A stretch of 64,000 nucleotides of DNA from Gammaproteobacteria bacterium HGW-Gammaproteobacteria-2 (GTDB lineage: Bacteria > Pseudomonadota > Gammaproteobacteria > Xanthomonadales > Xanthomonadaceae): the NCBI GenBank assembly GCA_002840015.1, contig PGZE01000019.1:1-64000 (forward strand). The letters are read 5' to 3'. The notes below the pieces were generated by a model. The model was not told the DNA's origin, did not search any database, and saw only the letters and a list, made by a program, of their open reading frames with translations. Shown one piece after another: positions 36,562 through 46,371 of this stretch (position 1 is its first letter; every line of letters begins with the position of its first letter). A program made the translations under genes and the position numbers.

Positions 36562-38214
36562 TCAAGCCAGCCGGAAGAACCCCATCAGCCGGTCCAGCCG
36601 TTCGGATTGCGAGCGCAGCTCGTCGGATGCAGCGGCAGCTTCTTCGACCAGTGCAGCATTTTGTTGGGTAACGTCATCCATCTTCACCACCGCCGTGTTG
36701 ATCTGGCCTACGCCTTGCGATTGTTCGGAACTGGCCGATGCGATTTCGCTGACCATGGCCGATACTTTCTGCACGCTGCCAACGATCTCGCGCAGCACAT
36801 CGCCCGATTCGCGCACCACCGCTGAGCCGACATGGGTTTTTTCCACAGCGTCGCCCACCAGCGATTTGACTTCGCGCGAGGCTTCTGCGGAGCGTTGCGC
36901 CAGATTGCGCACCTCGGCCGCCACCACCGCAAAGCCGCGACCCTGTTCGCCCGCGCGCGCCGCTTCCACCGCCGCATTGAGCGCAAGCAGGTTGGTCTGG
37001 AAGGCAATGCCATCGATCACGCCGATGATTTCCGAAATCTTGCTGCTGGATCGATTGATGTCGTCCATCGACGCAATCGCACGCTCGACCAGCTGCCCAC
37101 CCGCCTCGGCGCGGCCACGCGCCTCGTTGACCATCATCGCGGCGTCACCGGCATTCTCGGCGTTTTGACGCACCGAAGCGGTCATCTCCTCCATCGCCGC
37201 GGCGGTTTCTTCCAGTACCGATGCCTGTTCCTGGGCACGCGCACTCAGGTCGTTGTTGCCGGCGGATATCTGGGTCGCGGCGCTGGCGACTGCGGCACTG
37301 CCGTCGCGGACATCGGCGGTAATACCACGCAGGTTTCCGGCGATATTTTTGACTGCTTGTGCGGTACGTCCGACCACATCGCTGCTGGCACCTACATCGA
37401 CAGTACCAGTGAGATCGCCCGAGCCTACCGCCTGCGCAAACGATTCGACTCGCTTGAGCGTTGAGTTAAGCTGCCGCAGCGTTTGCAACAAAATTGAGCC
37501 TACAATGATCGATGCGATCAAGATGCTGACTATGATTGTTGATCGTACCGCTGTCATTTCACGGTGCAATTGGGATGCGTGTTCCTTTGCATTTGCAGTG
37601 TCCAGATTGTCGGCAAGGGAAAGCATCTCGGTGTCCAACCGCTGCATCTCGACAACGCAGGCCGCAACTGAACAAAACAAGACCAACATCATGAGGATGC
37701 TAGCGGCACCGATGCGCGCCAATGTGCCGGCAGCAATAGCCCGTTGCCACCAGCCAAGTGGCCCACGTTTAATCGTGCGGCCGCCTTTCACAGTCCAACG
37801 CTGCGACCCGTCACGGATAGCGGCATACACTTTTTCGGCATGTTCGATCTGCTCGCGCGTGGGCCGGGTGCGCAGCGACATGTAGCCGATCACCTGACCA
37901 TTTTGATAGATCGGGTTGGCGTTGGCCTCGACCCAGTAATAGCCGCCGTCCTTGCAGCGGTTCTTGACCAGCCCTTTCCAGGACATGCCAGATTGCAGGG
38001 TCTTCCAGAAGTCGGCAAAGGCCGCCGGCGGCATGTCCGGGTGGCGCAAGATGTTCTGTGGCTGGCCGAGCAATTCTTCCTCGGAGAAGCCACTGATTTC
38101 GCAGAAGGTGCGATTGACGTAGGTGATCTTGCCCTTGGTATCGGTCTTGGAGATGACACTGTCGCCATCCTTCAGCACGCGTTCGTGATTGGTTACCGGC
38201 AGATTGATGCGCAT
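36562..38214 (-). CDS. Aer-like PAS-HAMP methyl-accepting chemotaxis protein
   Basis: About 550 residues. An N-terminal PAS domain (TYVNRTFCEISGFSEEEL, HPDMPP, NRCKDGGYYWVEANANP) resembles the FAD-binding PAS of Aer. Two membrane helices flank a short periplasmic loop, then HAMP and a long signalling helix pair with a standard tip (IAFQTNLLALNAAVEAARAG, EQGRGFAVVAAEVRNLA). No CheR-binding C-terminal pentapeptide is seen. I prefer the ATG at 38214 because AGAGGA lies seven bases upstream; 38220 is also possible. The broken chemoreceptor follows 17 bases later. Confidence 0.93.
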   Translation of the reverse strand: MRINLPVTNHERVLKDGDSVISKTDTKGKITYVNRTFCEISGFSEEELLGQPQNILRHPDMPPAAFADFWKTLQSGMSWKGLVKNRCKDGGYYWVEANANPIYQNGQVIGYMSLRTRPTREQIEHAEKVYAAIRDGSQRWTVKGGRTIKRGPLGWWQRAIAAGTLARIGAASILMMLVLFCSVAACVVEMQRLDTEMLSLADNLDTANAKEHASQLHREMTAVRSTIIVSILIASIIVGSILLQTLRQLNSTLKRVESFAQAVGSGDLTGTVDVGASSDVVGRTAQAVKNIAGNLRGITADVRDGSAAVASAATQISAGNNDLSARAQEQASVLEETAAAMEEMTASVRQNAENAGDAAMMVNEARGRAEAGGQLVERAIASMDDINRSSSKISEIIGVIDGIAFQTNLLALNAAVEAARAGEQGRGFAVVAAEVRNLAQRSAEASREVKSLVGDAVEKTHVGSAVVRESGDVLREIVGSVQKVSAMVSEIASASSEQSQGVGQINTAVVKMDDVTQQNAALVEEAAAASDELRSQSERLDRLMGFFRLA

Positions 38215-38863
38215 CCCCATTCCTCTGAAAAGAAACATGACTTTCATTTCACAGCGACTGCTGTGAACCCTGCGTGGAGGTGTCGGCGGCCATTGCGCCA
38301 ACTTGAGGCCGCATGCGACCGATACCTGGCGGGGTGTGTCGGGGCAGCATTCTGCGACCAGCGCGGCGCGCCAAAAGCGGTGGCTTTGCAACGCGACAGG
38401 CGCATTTGCATATGACTGCGGTTTCCGTCGAAAAATATCGAAATATCCAATTGCGTCAGTTCGTTAACCCGATTCGGTGGTGTTTGCGATAGCGCGAACG
38501 TGTGTGTTTTCCACCGATGCATTCGCCGAGTGTCTGAGCAGCGGTGTGGTCGCGTCGATGCTTCGATGGTCTGTTGTTTCCCACAGATGGTCTACCGGGA
38601 GATTCCCGGTGTGGGCCGCAACGGCGGCGTTGGCCGTACTTGGTGATTCACCGGTAGGCGACCGACCGTGCCGCGCAGCGGTCGAGAGCGACGTCGCCGC
38701 GATCGGTCACGTCCGAGCCCGGCGGTTAGGTGGTTCCCCGGTATGCGGGGCGCGCGGATCAGGACAGACTCGCCAACTCTGAAATCTACACTGAGCCATC
38801 ACGGGCACTGACGTATCTTCGCTGCGCCGCGTTGCTGCCTCGAAGTCGCAATGGAGTTACCTA
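38215..38863. other. Long intergenic region between chemoreceptor and LuxR-type genes
   Basis: These 649 bases lie between divergent genes and hold no protein-like frame. A perfect inverted repeat, ACCGGGA-GAT-TCCCGGT, is at 38594-38610. The two promoters should be here, but I cannot place them with confidence. Confidence 0.45.
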
Positions 38864-39528
38864 ATGCATGGATCCGCCGCTCAGGTACTGATCGCCGTAG
38901 AGGGGGACATCCTGCGCTTTGCATTGGCTGAAATGGTGCGCGGCATGCCCGGGTGTTCATTGCGTGGTGTTGCCGCAGACGCGGCAACCGCAATCATGGC
39001 GATGCGCTCGCACACGCTTGACGTGCTGCTTCTGGATGTCGTGCTGGCGGAGAAGATGAAGGCCGCATTCGACGGGCACGAAACCCATCCTCGCGTCTTA
39101 TTGTTTTCGCCGCACCGGCACATCGGCCTCGATGCTGCCTGCGCGATGGACTGCGCTTGCGGCTTTGTGCGCGAGCGGGCGCCGCTGAAGCATGTCCAAG
39201 TGGTTGCGCGCATCGTCGCGTCGTGTGACGTACCTGCGGCAGGCAGGTCCGGGCGTTGCCAGACCTGCCCGTTGCGGCCATCGCTGGTGCCGGCATCGTT
39301 GCCGCTGAGCCCGCGCGAGCAGGAGGTTTTTGCCCGGATTGGTGCGGGCGAAAGCAACCAGGCCATCGCCAAGCATTGGGCCGGAGCGTAAAAACGGTGG
39401 AGTGCCACCGCGAAAGCTGCAAGCGCAAGCTGGGTCTGAACTCGGCTGCGCAATTGCTTGCCGCGGCGGTAGCGTGGCGCGCCGGTGATTATGTGCCCGA
39501 CCACGTCGATGCGCTCTCGCGCCAGTAA
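38864..39528 (+). pseudogene. LuxR/NarL-type response regulator with a C-terminal frameshift
   Basis: A receiver-like domain has a possible phospho-acceptor Asp58 (VLLLDVVL) and Ser in LLFSPH, but no clear lysine near GFVRER. A Cys-rich linker follows (CDVPAAGRSGRCQTCPL). The HTH begins LSPREQEVFARIGAGESNQA and runs out of frame at about 39374-39380. One base in the AAGCATTGGGCC stretch seems lost, because the next frame continues perfectly with SVKTVECHRESCKRKLGLNS to a stop at 39528. A single-base read error is as likely as a real mutation. Confidence 0.8.
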
Positions 39529-39532
39529 CGGG

Positions 39533-40141
39533 TCAGGCCTCGCCCAACCATTCACGCACCGCGTGGCTCATCGCGGCACGGCGAAACAGCAAATCCCAAT
39601 AGCTGCCGCCCAGTTGCCGCCACAGTAGCGCCGAGCGCACCGCGGCGAGCAACACCGCGCGAATCTCGGAAACGATGGCGGGTTGGCCAAGGTAGACCGG
39701 ATTGCCCTGCACCAGGATGCGTGGACGCAGGGTGCTGATGGTGGCGGCGTACAGCTCGCCCAGACGGGTTAACACCGTTGGATGGGTGTTGCCCCAATGT
39801 GCGGATTGCCGGCGCACATCCTCGATGCCCTTGCGCACTTGGTCGATCACATCGTTGCGTGCAGCGAAGCGACGCTCCAGATGCAGCACCGTAATCGCCA
39901 CGCGTGCCAGTGCCGGGTCGCGGTTGGCGTCGCCTTCCAGATGCGCAAGCAACAGCCGCAAGCCGCGCTGCAAGGCGGCGATATCGCCATAGACCGCCAG
40001 TGTGTTATCGGCGTCGGTGGCGAAAATGCTGTTGATGCAGGCGGTCAACGGCGTTGTTTCAGCATCACCATTGGCGGCGATCTGGCGTGCCAGATCACAG
40101 CTTTGCAGCAAGCCCGCCAAGGCCAGTACCCGATCTTTCAT
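39533..40141 (-). CDS. hflD: High frequency lysogenization protein HflD
   Basis: A 202-residue all-helical protein matching HflD (YcfC) along its length ([19 protein letters not shown] near the start). HflD is a peripheral membrane protein; in E. coli it affects lambda CII stability. It overlaps mnmA by four bases, and the mnmA-hflD order is conserved in Gammaproteobacteria. Confidence 0.93.
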   Translation of the reverse strand: MKDRVLALAGLLQSCDLARQIAANGDAETTPLTACINSIFATDADNTLAVYGDIAALQRGLRLLLAHLEGDANRDPALARVAITVLHLERRFAARNDVIDQVRKGIEDVRRQSAHWGNTHPTVLTRLGELYAATISTLRPRILVQGNPVYLGQPAIVSEIRAVLLAAVRSALLWRQLGGSYWDLLFRRAAMSHAVREWLGEA

Positions 40142-41262
40142 GCAACATTTCCTTGTAAACGACGTTCCATGGGGGCGTCACTGGCTTCGATGACGGCCCC
40201 GCCAAGACAAGCCTCCCCGAGATAAAACACCACCGACTGCCCTGTGGTTACTGCGCGCTGCGGTTCGGCAAATGTGACTTCAATGGCGTCCTCATCGTCG
40301 AGCACATGCAGCCGGCAAGGCACATCGTGCTGGCGATAACGTATCTTGGCGGTACAGTCCAGTACACGGCCTGGTGCTGAGCCCGACACCCATGCCGGCG
40401 CGGTGGCGCGCAACCAGCGAGAATGCAGGAATGGGCTGTCGGTGCCTTGATCGACATACAGGACATTGTTTGCAACATCTTTGCCGACCACGTACCACGC
40501 GCTCGCCTCACGGCCACGCACCCCGCCAATTTGCAGACCTTCGCGCTGGCCCATGGTGTAGTAAAACACGCCGCTGTGTTGGCCCAAAACCGTTCCATCG
40601 ACACTGCGGATTTCACCTGCTTGCGCTGGCAGGTAACGGCCGAGAAACTCGCGGAAGTTGCGCTCACCGATGAAACAGATGCCGGTAGAATCTTTCTTGG
40701 TGGCGGTCGGCAGCCCGGCGTCGTGGGCGATCCGGCGTACTTCGGATTTCTCCAGTTCGCCAATCGGAAAACGCGTGGCTGCCAACTGTTGCTGGCCGAG
40801 TTGGTGCAGGAAATAGCTCTGATCCTTGCCCTTATCGCGGCCACGCAGTAGTTGCCAGTGCCCGCCAATTTTTGCGGTGCGTGCGTAGTGGCCGGTGGCG
40901 ATGGCTTCGGCCCCCAACTCGCGTGCAGCATTCAGGAAGGATTTGAACTTGATCTCGCGATTGCACAGTACATCCGGGTTGGGCGTGCGCCCGGCGCGGT
41001 ATTCGGCGAGAAAATGGGTGAACACATCGTCCCAGTATTCACGCGAGAAATCACGGCTATGGAAAGGGATACCAAGGTGACCACAGACAGCTACGGCGTC
41101 GCGTCGGTCATCCTCGGCGCGGCAGTCGCCACTGTCATCCTCGGCCCAGTTGCGCATGAACAGGCCAGCGAGCGACGTGCCCGATTGGGCAATAAGCCAT
41201 GCGGCTACCGAGGAATCCACGCCGCCGGAGACCCCTACAACAATTTCTGGCGTCGCAGTCAT
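40138..41262 (-). CDS. mnmA: tRNA-specific 2-thiouridylase
   Basis: A 374-residue ATP-dependent enzyme that makes 2-thiouridine at wobble position 34. I see the PP-loop [16 protein letters not shown], the first catalytic Cys in [11 protein letters not shown], the second in [10 protein letters not shown], and the QREGLQIGG region. The ATG at 41262 overlaps the Nudix stop by four bases, and the stop overlaps hflD by four, so all three form one operon. Confidence 0.96.
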   Translation of the reverse strand: MTATPEIVVGVSGGVDSSVAAWLIAQSGTSLAGLFMRNWAEDDSGDCRAEDDRRDAVAVCGHLGIPFHSRDFSREYWDDVFTHFLAEYRAGRTPNPDVLCNREIKFKSFLNAARELGAEAIATGHYARTAKIGGHWQLLRGRDKGKDQSYFLHQLGQQQLAATRFPIGELEKSEVRRIAHDAGLPTATKKDSTGICFIGERNFREFLGRYLPAQAGEIRSVDGTVLGQHSGVFYYTMGQREGLQIGGVRGREASAWYVVGKDVANNVLYVDQGTDSPFLHSRWLRATAPAWVSGSAPGRVLDCTAKIRYRQHDVPCRLHVLDDEDAIEVTFAEPQRAVTTGQSVVFYLGEACLGGAVIEASDAPMERRLQGNVA

Positions 41263-41732
41263 GGCAGATGCCGCACGGCATCGAGCGGCAAGCGTTTGCC
41301 GGCGAGGCAGTCGTCGATCACTGCCATGACCAGTGGGCTGCGGTGGCGTTCGCGGTCGGCGTGGATTTCGCCGGGGGTCTGCCAAAATGCACGAATGATG
41401 CCGTCATCCAGTACCCGCTCGGGATAGTGTTTGCAGGCCCGGCCGGAGAAGGCGAAGCGTACAAATGAGCGCCCATCTGCCGGGCTGGTCCATTGGTAGC
41501 AGCCGATGAAAGCGATCAATTCCACATCCCATCCGGATTCTTCAAGGGTTTCACGGATCGCCGCCTGCTGTAATGTCTCGCCAGGCTCCAGATGCCCGGC
41601 CGGCTGGTTGATGACGGCCTGGCCCTGTACCTGTTCTTCTATCATCAACAGCCGGCCGTCGCGCACGACGACCGTGGCCACGGTCAGGTCTGGCGCAAAA
41701 ATTGCTTCGTGGACGGTATCTGAGTGATTCAT
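41259..41732 (-). CDS. nudJ: Nudix hydrolase, NudJ-like phosphatase
   Basis: A 157-residue Nudix protein with the box [25 protein letters not shown] and the NudJ-type blocks [26 protein letters not shown] and [16 protein letters not shown]. NudJ acts on HMP pyrophosphate and nucleoside di- and triphosphates. The nudJ-mnmA-hflD order is typical of Gammaproteobacteria, which supports the name. The ATG at 41732 is set by the family start. Confidence 0.88.
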   Translation of the reverse strand: MNHSDTVHEAIFAPDLTVATVVVRDGRLLMIEEQVQGQAVINQPAGHLEPGETLQQAAIRETLEESGWDVELIAFIGCYQWTSPADGRSFVRFAFSGRACKHYPERVLDDGIIRAFWQTPGEIHADRERHRSPLVMAVIDDCLAGKRLPLDAVRHLP

Positions 41733-41893
41733 CGGTTGTGATCGGGTTCGCAGTGGGTAAATGTTACACGAGCGCATCCGCAGCGCCGTGGCCATTGGCT
41801 CGGGCATGCTGGAGGATCGTGATTCGCGCAACGTGTGTTCGGCTCTTGCGATGCGAGCCTTGATACCCATATTGTGGCATTCAGGAGAATGCA

Positions 41894-42220
41894 ATGAGCC
41901 ACGATATGTCCTCTGACAAGGAACACGGCCACGGTCTGGCGGTCGAAGAGGTCAGGCCCGAGTTGGCAAAGCCGCCGATGTTTCAGGTGGTGTTGCTCAA
42001 CGATGATTTCACGCCGATGGAGTTCGTGGTTGAAGTGTTGCAAGTGTTTTTTGCGATGACCCGGGAACAGGCGACACAGGTGATGCTGCATGTACACACG
42101 CGTGGCAAGGGCGTTTGCGGTGTGTTCACGCGGGAAGTGGCAGAAACGAAGGTTGCGCAGGTAAACGAGTTTTCACGGCAGCAGCAGCACCCGCTTTTGT
42201 GTACGCTTGAGCGAGTGTGA
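41894..42220 (+). CDS. clpS: ATP-dependent Clp protease adaptor ClpS
   Basis: A 108-residue adaptor that brings N-degron proteins to ClpAP. The substrate-binding core is intact: [18 protein letters not shown], the [13 protein letters not shown] loop and the ETKVAQV helix. clpA starts 37 bases downstream and aat is 3 kb away, so the Leu/N-degron parts lie together. Confidence 0.95.
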   Translation: MSHDMSSDKEHGHGLAVEEVRPELAKPPMFQVVLLNDDFTPMEFVVEVLQVFFAMTREQATQVMLHVHTRGKGVCGVFTREVAETKVAQVNEFSRQQQHPLLCTLERV

Positions 42221-42257
42221 CGCGTTGTCGATGTAGTCGATCACCGCCGGAGGCGAT

Positions 42258-44479
42258 ATGTTCAGCAAGGATCTCGAATTCACCATTGGCCAGTGCTACA
42301 AGCAGGCACGCGAGGCGCGTCATGAGTTCATGACCGCGCTTGTGGCGCCAACGCCGAGCGACTGACGACCGATCTCAGTCAGGTCGTGGCCGATACGGTG
42401 CCGGTGCTGCCAGCAGGCGACAGCCGCGATACCCAGCCCACGCTTGGGTTTCAGCGCGTGTTGCAGCGTGCGGTCTATCACGTGCAATCCTCGGGCAAGA
42501 AGGAGGTGACTGGCGCCAACGTGTTGGTGGCGATCTTCGGCGAAAAAGACTCGCATGCGGTGTATTTCCTGCAACAGCAGGAGGTTACCCGGCTGGACGT
42601 GGTCAACTACATTTCGCACGGCATTGCCCGTGTGGGCGATGATGAGCCCAAGGCGGCCGATCAAAACACCCAGGAAGGCGAGGGCGAGGGTGGCGAGTCG
42701 CGCGGCAACCCGTTGCACGAGTTTGCCAGCAACCTCAATGAAGCGGCCCTTGCCGGCCGCATTGATCCATTGATCGGGCGCGAGCTGGAAGTCGAGCGCA
42801 TCATTCAGGTTCTGTGCCGGCGGCGCAAGAACAATCCGTTACTGGTGGGCGAGGCGGGCGTCGGCAAAACCGCGCTGGCCGAAGGCCTGGCCAAGCGCAT
42901 TGTCGACAAGCAGGTGCCTGATGTACTGCGCGATGGCGTGATTTACGCGCTTGATCTGGGCGCGCTTGTTGCTGGTACCAAATACCGTGGCGACTTCGAA
43001 AAGCGTCTGAAAGCGGTTTTGGCGCAATTGAAAAAGGAGCCGGGTGCGATTTTGTTCATCGACGAAATCCACACCATCATCGGCGCTGGTTCGGCCTCGG
43101 GTGGCACCATGGATGCGTCCAATCTGATCAAGCCGATGCTGGCGTCCGGCGATCTGCATTGCATCGGTTCCACCACCTTCCAGGAATACCGCGGGGTTTT
43201 CGAGAAGGATCACGCGCTGGCGCGGCGATTCCAGAAGATCGATGTGGTGGAGCCGACGGTGGCCGAAGCAATCGCCATCCTTTCCGGTCTGAAATCACGC
43301 TTTGAAGAACACCATGGCGTGCAATACACCGGCGACGCGATCCGCGCAGCGGTTGATTTGTCGGTCAAGCACATCGGCGATCGTTTGTTGCCGGACAAGG
43401 CCATCGACGTAATCGACGAAGCGGGCGCGCGGCAACGTGTGGTGCCTGAGGCGATGCGCAAGAAGGTCGTCGATGTCGAAGAAATCGAGATGATCGTGGC
43501 CAAGATGGCGCGGGTACCGCCCAAGCAAGTCTCGGCATCCGACAAGGATGTGCTCAAGAACCTCGACCGCAACCTGAAGATGGTCATTTTCGGCCAGGAC
43601 CCGGCAATCGATACGCTGGCTTCGGCGATCAAGATGGCGCGTTCGGGGCTGGGCGATCCGGCCAAGCCGATCGGCAGCTTTTTGTTTGCCGGCCCCACCG
43701 GTGTCGGCAAAACCGAGGTCACCCGACAACTGGCAATGCAGCTCGGTATCGAACTGGTGCGCTTTGACATGAGCGAATACATGGAGGCGCATTCGGTGAG
43801 CCGCCTGATCGGTGCGCCGCCGGGTTATGTCGGCTTCGACAAGGGTGGCTTGTTGACTGAGGAAATCGTCAAGCATCCACATTGCGTGCTACTGCTCGAC
43901 GAAATCGAGAAGGCGCATCCGGATGTGTTCAATATCCTGCTGCAAGTGATGGATCGCGGCATTCTTACCGATACCAACGGCCGCGAAGCCAATTTCCGCA
44001 ATGCCGTGCTGGTGATGACCACCAATGCCGGCGCACAACTGGCATCGCGGCGTACGATCGGCTTCATGCGCCAGGATCATTCAACCGACGCGATGGAAGT
44101 GATCCGCAAGACCTTCACCCCCGAGTTCCGCAACCGGCTCGACGCAGTGATCCAGTTTGGCAGCCTGGGCATGGAACACATCCTGCGCGTGGTTGACAAG
44201 TTCCTGATCGAGCTGGAAAGCCAGTTGCAGGAAAAACATGTTGCCCTGAGTGCTACGCCTGAGGCGCGGCAGTGGCTTGCCGACAATGGGTTTGATCAGC
44301 AGATGGGCGCTCGCCCGATGGCGCGTGTGATCCAGGACAAGATCAAACGGCCTCTGGCCGATGAATTGTTGTTTGGCGAGCTGATTAATGGCGGCAGGGT
44401 GACGGTGGATGTGGTCGATGGCGAGCTGCATGTCGAGGTTCATCCCGAGGAATTGCTGTTGCCGGCAACCATCGAGTAA
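42258..44479 (+). pseudogene. clpA: ATP-dependent Clp protease ATP-binding subunit ClpA, N-domain disrupted
   Basis: The proper start is ATG 42258 with CCGGAGG upstream, giving MFSKDLEFTIGQCYKQ and HEFMT, but this frame stops after 35 residues. From about 42345 a second frame continues with NAERLTTDLSQVV and the complete remainder to 44479. The VEHLLLALL-type block that should follow HEFMT is missing, so tens of bases are lost. Both AAA modules are intact ([26 protein letters not shown]), as is the ClpP-binding loop RTIGFM. An internal start such as the GTG at 42386 could still make a ClpA without most of its ClpS-binding N-domain. Confidence 0.85.
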
Positions 44480-44627
44480 GCGCTACCGCTCTATGCGAGT
44501 TCGCCTCGCGGGCGCAAGCAGCCCATCGTGTGGCTACCCTGTCGTCACCCTCGTTCATCTTGTTGCGACTGAACCAATGCGGCATTTGGGTTAGTGCGCA
44601 CCCCAATCAACCTTTTGGTAAAGAATC

Positions 44628-45269
44628 ATGCGCATATTGCTTGCACGCCACGGCGAAACGCCGTGGAACGCTGAAGGCCGCTATCAAGGCCAGATTGACA
44701 TACCGCTCTCAGACGCCGGTGAGCGACAAGCACGCTTGCTGGGACAACGTCTGTCAGATGTCAGCATTGACCGTGCTGTTGCTTCGCCGTTACAGCGGGC
44801 CCGGCGGACTGCCGAGCTGGCATTGGGTGATCGGGCAGGGATGCTCAGCCTGGTGCCGGGCTTGAGCGAGATTGCGCACGGTACCTGGGAAGGCAAACTC
44901 GCTGGCGAAATTGCCGAGCAGTACCCCGTGCAGTTTCAGGCATGGCGTGAAGCGCCGCAGACAGTGCAGATGCCGGAGGGGGAGTCGCTGAAGCAGGTAT
45001 TCACGCGTGTCTGGCCGGCTTTTGTTACGGCCAGTGAAGGCTTGAGCACGAGCCAGACGTTGTTGGTGGTCGCCCACGACGCGGTAAACCGGCTGATTCT
45101 GTGCCACATCCTGGGCATTGACTTTTCCCAGTTGTGGCGATTCCGACAGGCGCCAGCGACCTTGAATCTACTGGAAGGGCCGAGCGCCGAGCGTCTTGAT
45201 GTGGTTCGCTTGAACGACTGCGCGCACCATACCGGCTTGTTCGGCGAGGCCGTGCATCGCGCATTGTGA
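44628..45269 (+). CDS. Histidine phosphatase family protein
   Basis: A 213-residue phosphoglycerate-mutase-like phosphatase with the phospho-histidine motif ARHGETPWN, ASPLQRARRTAEL, the Glu in LSEIAHGTWEGK and the second His in VVAHDAVNR. The type resembles CobC/GpmB phosphatases; the substrate is not clear. It lies 148 bases after clpA and is convergent with infA. Confidence 0.9.
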   Translation: MRILLARHGETPWNAEGRYQGQIDIPLSDAGERQARLLGQRLSDVSIDRAVASPLQRARRTAELALGDRAGMLSLVPGLSEIAHGTWEGKLAGEIAEQYPVQFQAWREAPQTVQMPEGESLKQVFTRVWPAFVTASEGLSTSQTLLVVAHDAVNRLILCHILGIDFSQLWRFRQAPATLNLLEGPSAERLDVVRLNDCAHHTGLFGEAVHRAL

Positions 45270-45283
45270 TTGCCATGCAATCA
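45267..45283. terminator. Hairpin between convergent histidine phosphatase and infA
   Basis: TGATTGC pairs exactly with GCAATCA around CAT. The left arm includes the stop codon of the phosphatase gene. It is a modest stem without a T-tract. Confidence 0.35.
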
Positions 45284-45336
45284 GGACGAACCAGAGCTCA
45301 GTTACTGCCAGTAATCCCGTCCGCTGCCGATCCCGC

Positions 45337-45555
45337 TTAACGCATGCGGTAGGTGATGCGGCCTTTGCTCAGGTCGTAGGGAGTCATCTCTACCTTGACC
45401 TTGTCGCCGGTAAGAATGCGGATGTAATGCTTGCGCATCCGCCCGGAAATATGGGCGGTAATCACATGGCTATTCTCAAGCTTTACCCGGAACATGGTGT
45501 TCGGGAGCGCTTCGAGAATGGTGCCTTCGAATTCTATGCAATCGTCCTTGGACAT
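45337..45555 (-). CDS. infA: Translation initiation factor IF-1
   Basis: A 72-residue S1-fold protein matching IF-1 throughout ([20 protein letters not shown] and RIRI-type [17 protein letters not shown]). It blocks the ribosomal A site during initiation. It is the last gene of a trxB-GNAT-aat-infA minus-strand run; infA next to aat is a common order in Gammaproteobacteria. Confidence 0.97.
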   Translation of the reverse strand: MSKDDCIEFEGTILEALPNTMFRVKLENSHVITAHISGRMRKHYIRILTGDKVKVEMTPYDLSKGRITYRMR

Positions 45556-45612
45556 TCGTCACTTCAATTGATGGCGGCGCAGCCGCGGTCATAAGCCGGG
45601 TATTGTGCCATG

Positions 45613-46371
45613 TCAGCGTGTTTGGCGCAAAGGTGTTGTGTTTGCCAACACGATACCCGGCACGACACCGAACGCCGTCGCAAAATCGGGTGTGGCCGGC
45701 GGTAACGCAGTCAATCGGCTGATCTCGGCGAGAAATACAACACGTGGCAGGGTGGTGGCGCCAAGACTGGACAAATGCGGGTTTGTTATCTGTGCATCGA
45801 TCAACGGCCAGTGCCATTGCGACAGGCGGTACGCCAACGCCGCCAGCGCCAGCTTTGAAGCTCCCGATTGCACGCTGAACATGCTTTCGGCAAAAAACAT
45901 CTGGCCGATGACCACGCCGTAAAGCCCGCCGATCAGGGTGTCGCCATCGCGCACCTCGATGCTGTGTGCCCAGCCACCGCGATGCAGATCGCGGAATGCC
46001 GCGTTCATTGCCGGGGTAATCCAGGTACCGTCCTGGCCTCGGCGCGGGGTATTCGCACAGCCCTCGATAACGGCAGCAAAGTCGCGATCAGCGCAAACAT
46101 GCCAGTCGCAGTGACGCAAGCTGCGACGAAAGCGAGACGACAGACGAACTGCATCGGTATAGAACACACAACGCGGCTGCGGACACCACCACAAAATGGT
46201 TTGCCCTTCGGAAAACCAGGGAAAAACGCCATTGCGGTAGGCATTGAGCAGGCGCGCCTGGCTCAGGTCACCACCAAAGGCCAATAAACCGTCAGGATCG
46301 TCCAGCGCCTCATCCCCCGGCGGAAACGGTGCGTCAGCCTCAGGGGCAAGCTGTGGTAAGGGTATGCGCAT
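45613..46371 (-). CDS. aat: Leucyl/phenylalanyl-tRNA--protein transferase
   Basis: A 252-residue enzyme that adds Leu or Phe to proteins starting with Arg or Lys, making N-degrons for ClpS-ClpAP. I see DPDGLLAFGGDLS, LLNAYRNGVFPWFSEGQ, WWCPQPRCVF, TWITPAM and the GGLYGVVIGQMFFAESMFS active-site region. It overlaps the upstream GNAT-like gene by 32 bases. Confidence 0.96.
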   Translation of the reverse strand: MRIPLPQLAPEADAPFPPGDEALDDPDGLLAFGGDLSQARLLNAYRNGVFPWFSEGQTILWWCPQPRCVFYTDAVRLSSRFRRSLRHCDWHVCADRDFAAVIEGCANTPRRGQDGTWITPAMNAAFRDLHRGGWAHSIEVRDGDTLIGGLYGVVIGQMFFAESMFSVQSGASKLALAALAYRLSQWHWPLIDAQITNPHLSSLGATTLPRVVFLAEISRLTALPPATPDFATAFGVVPGIVLANTTPLRQTR

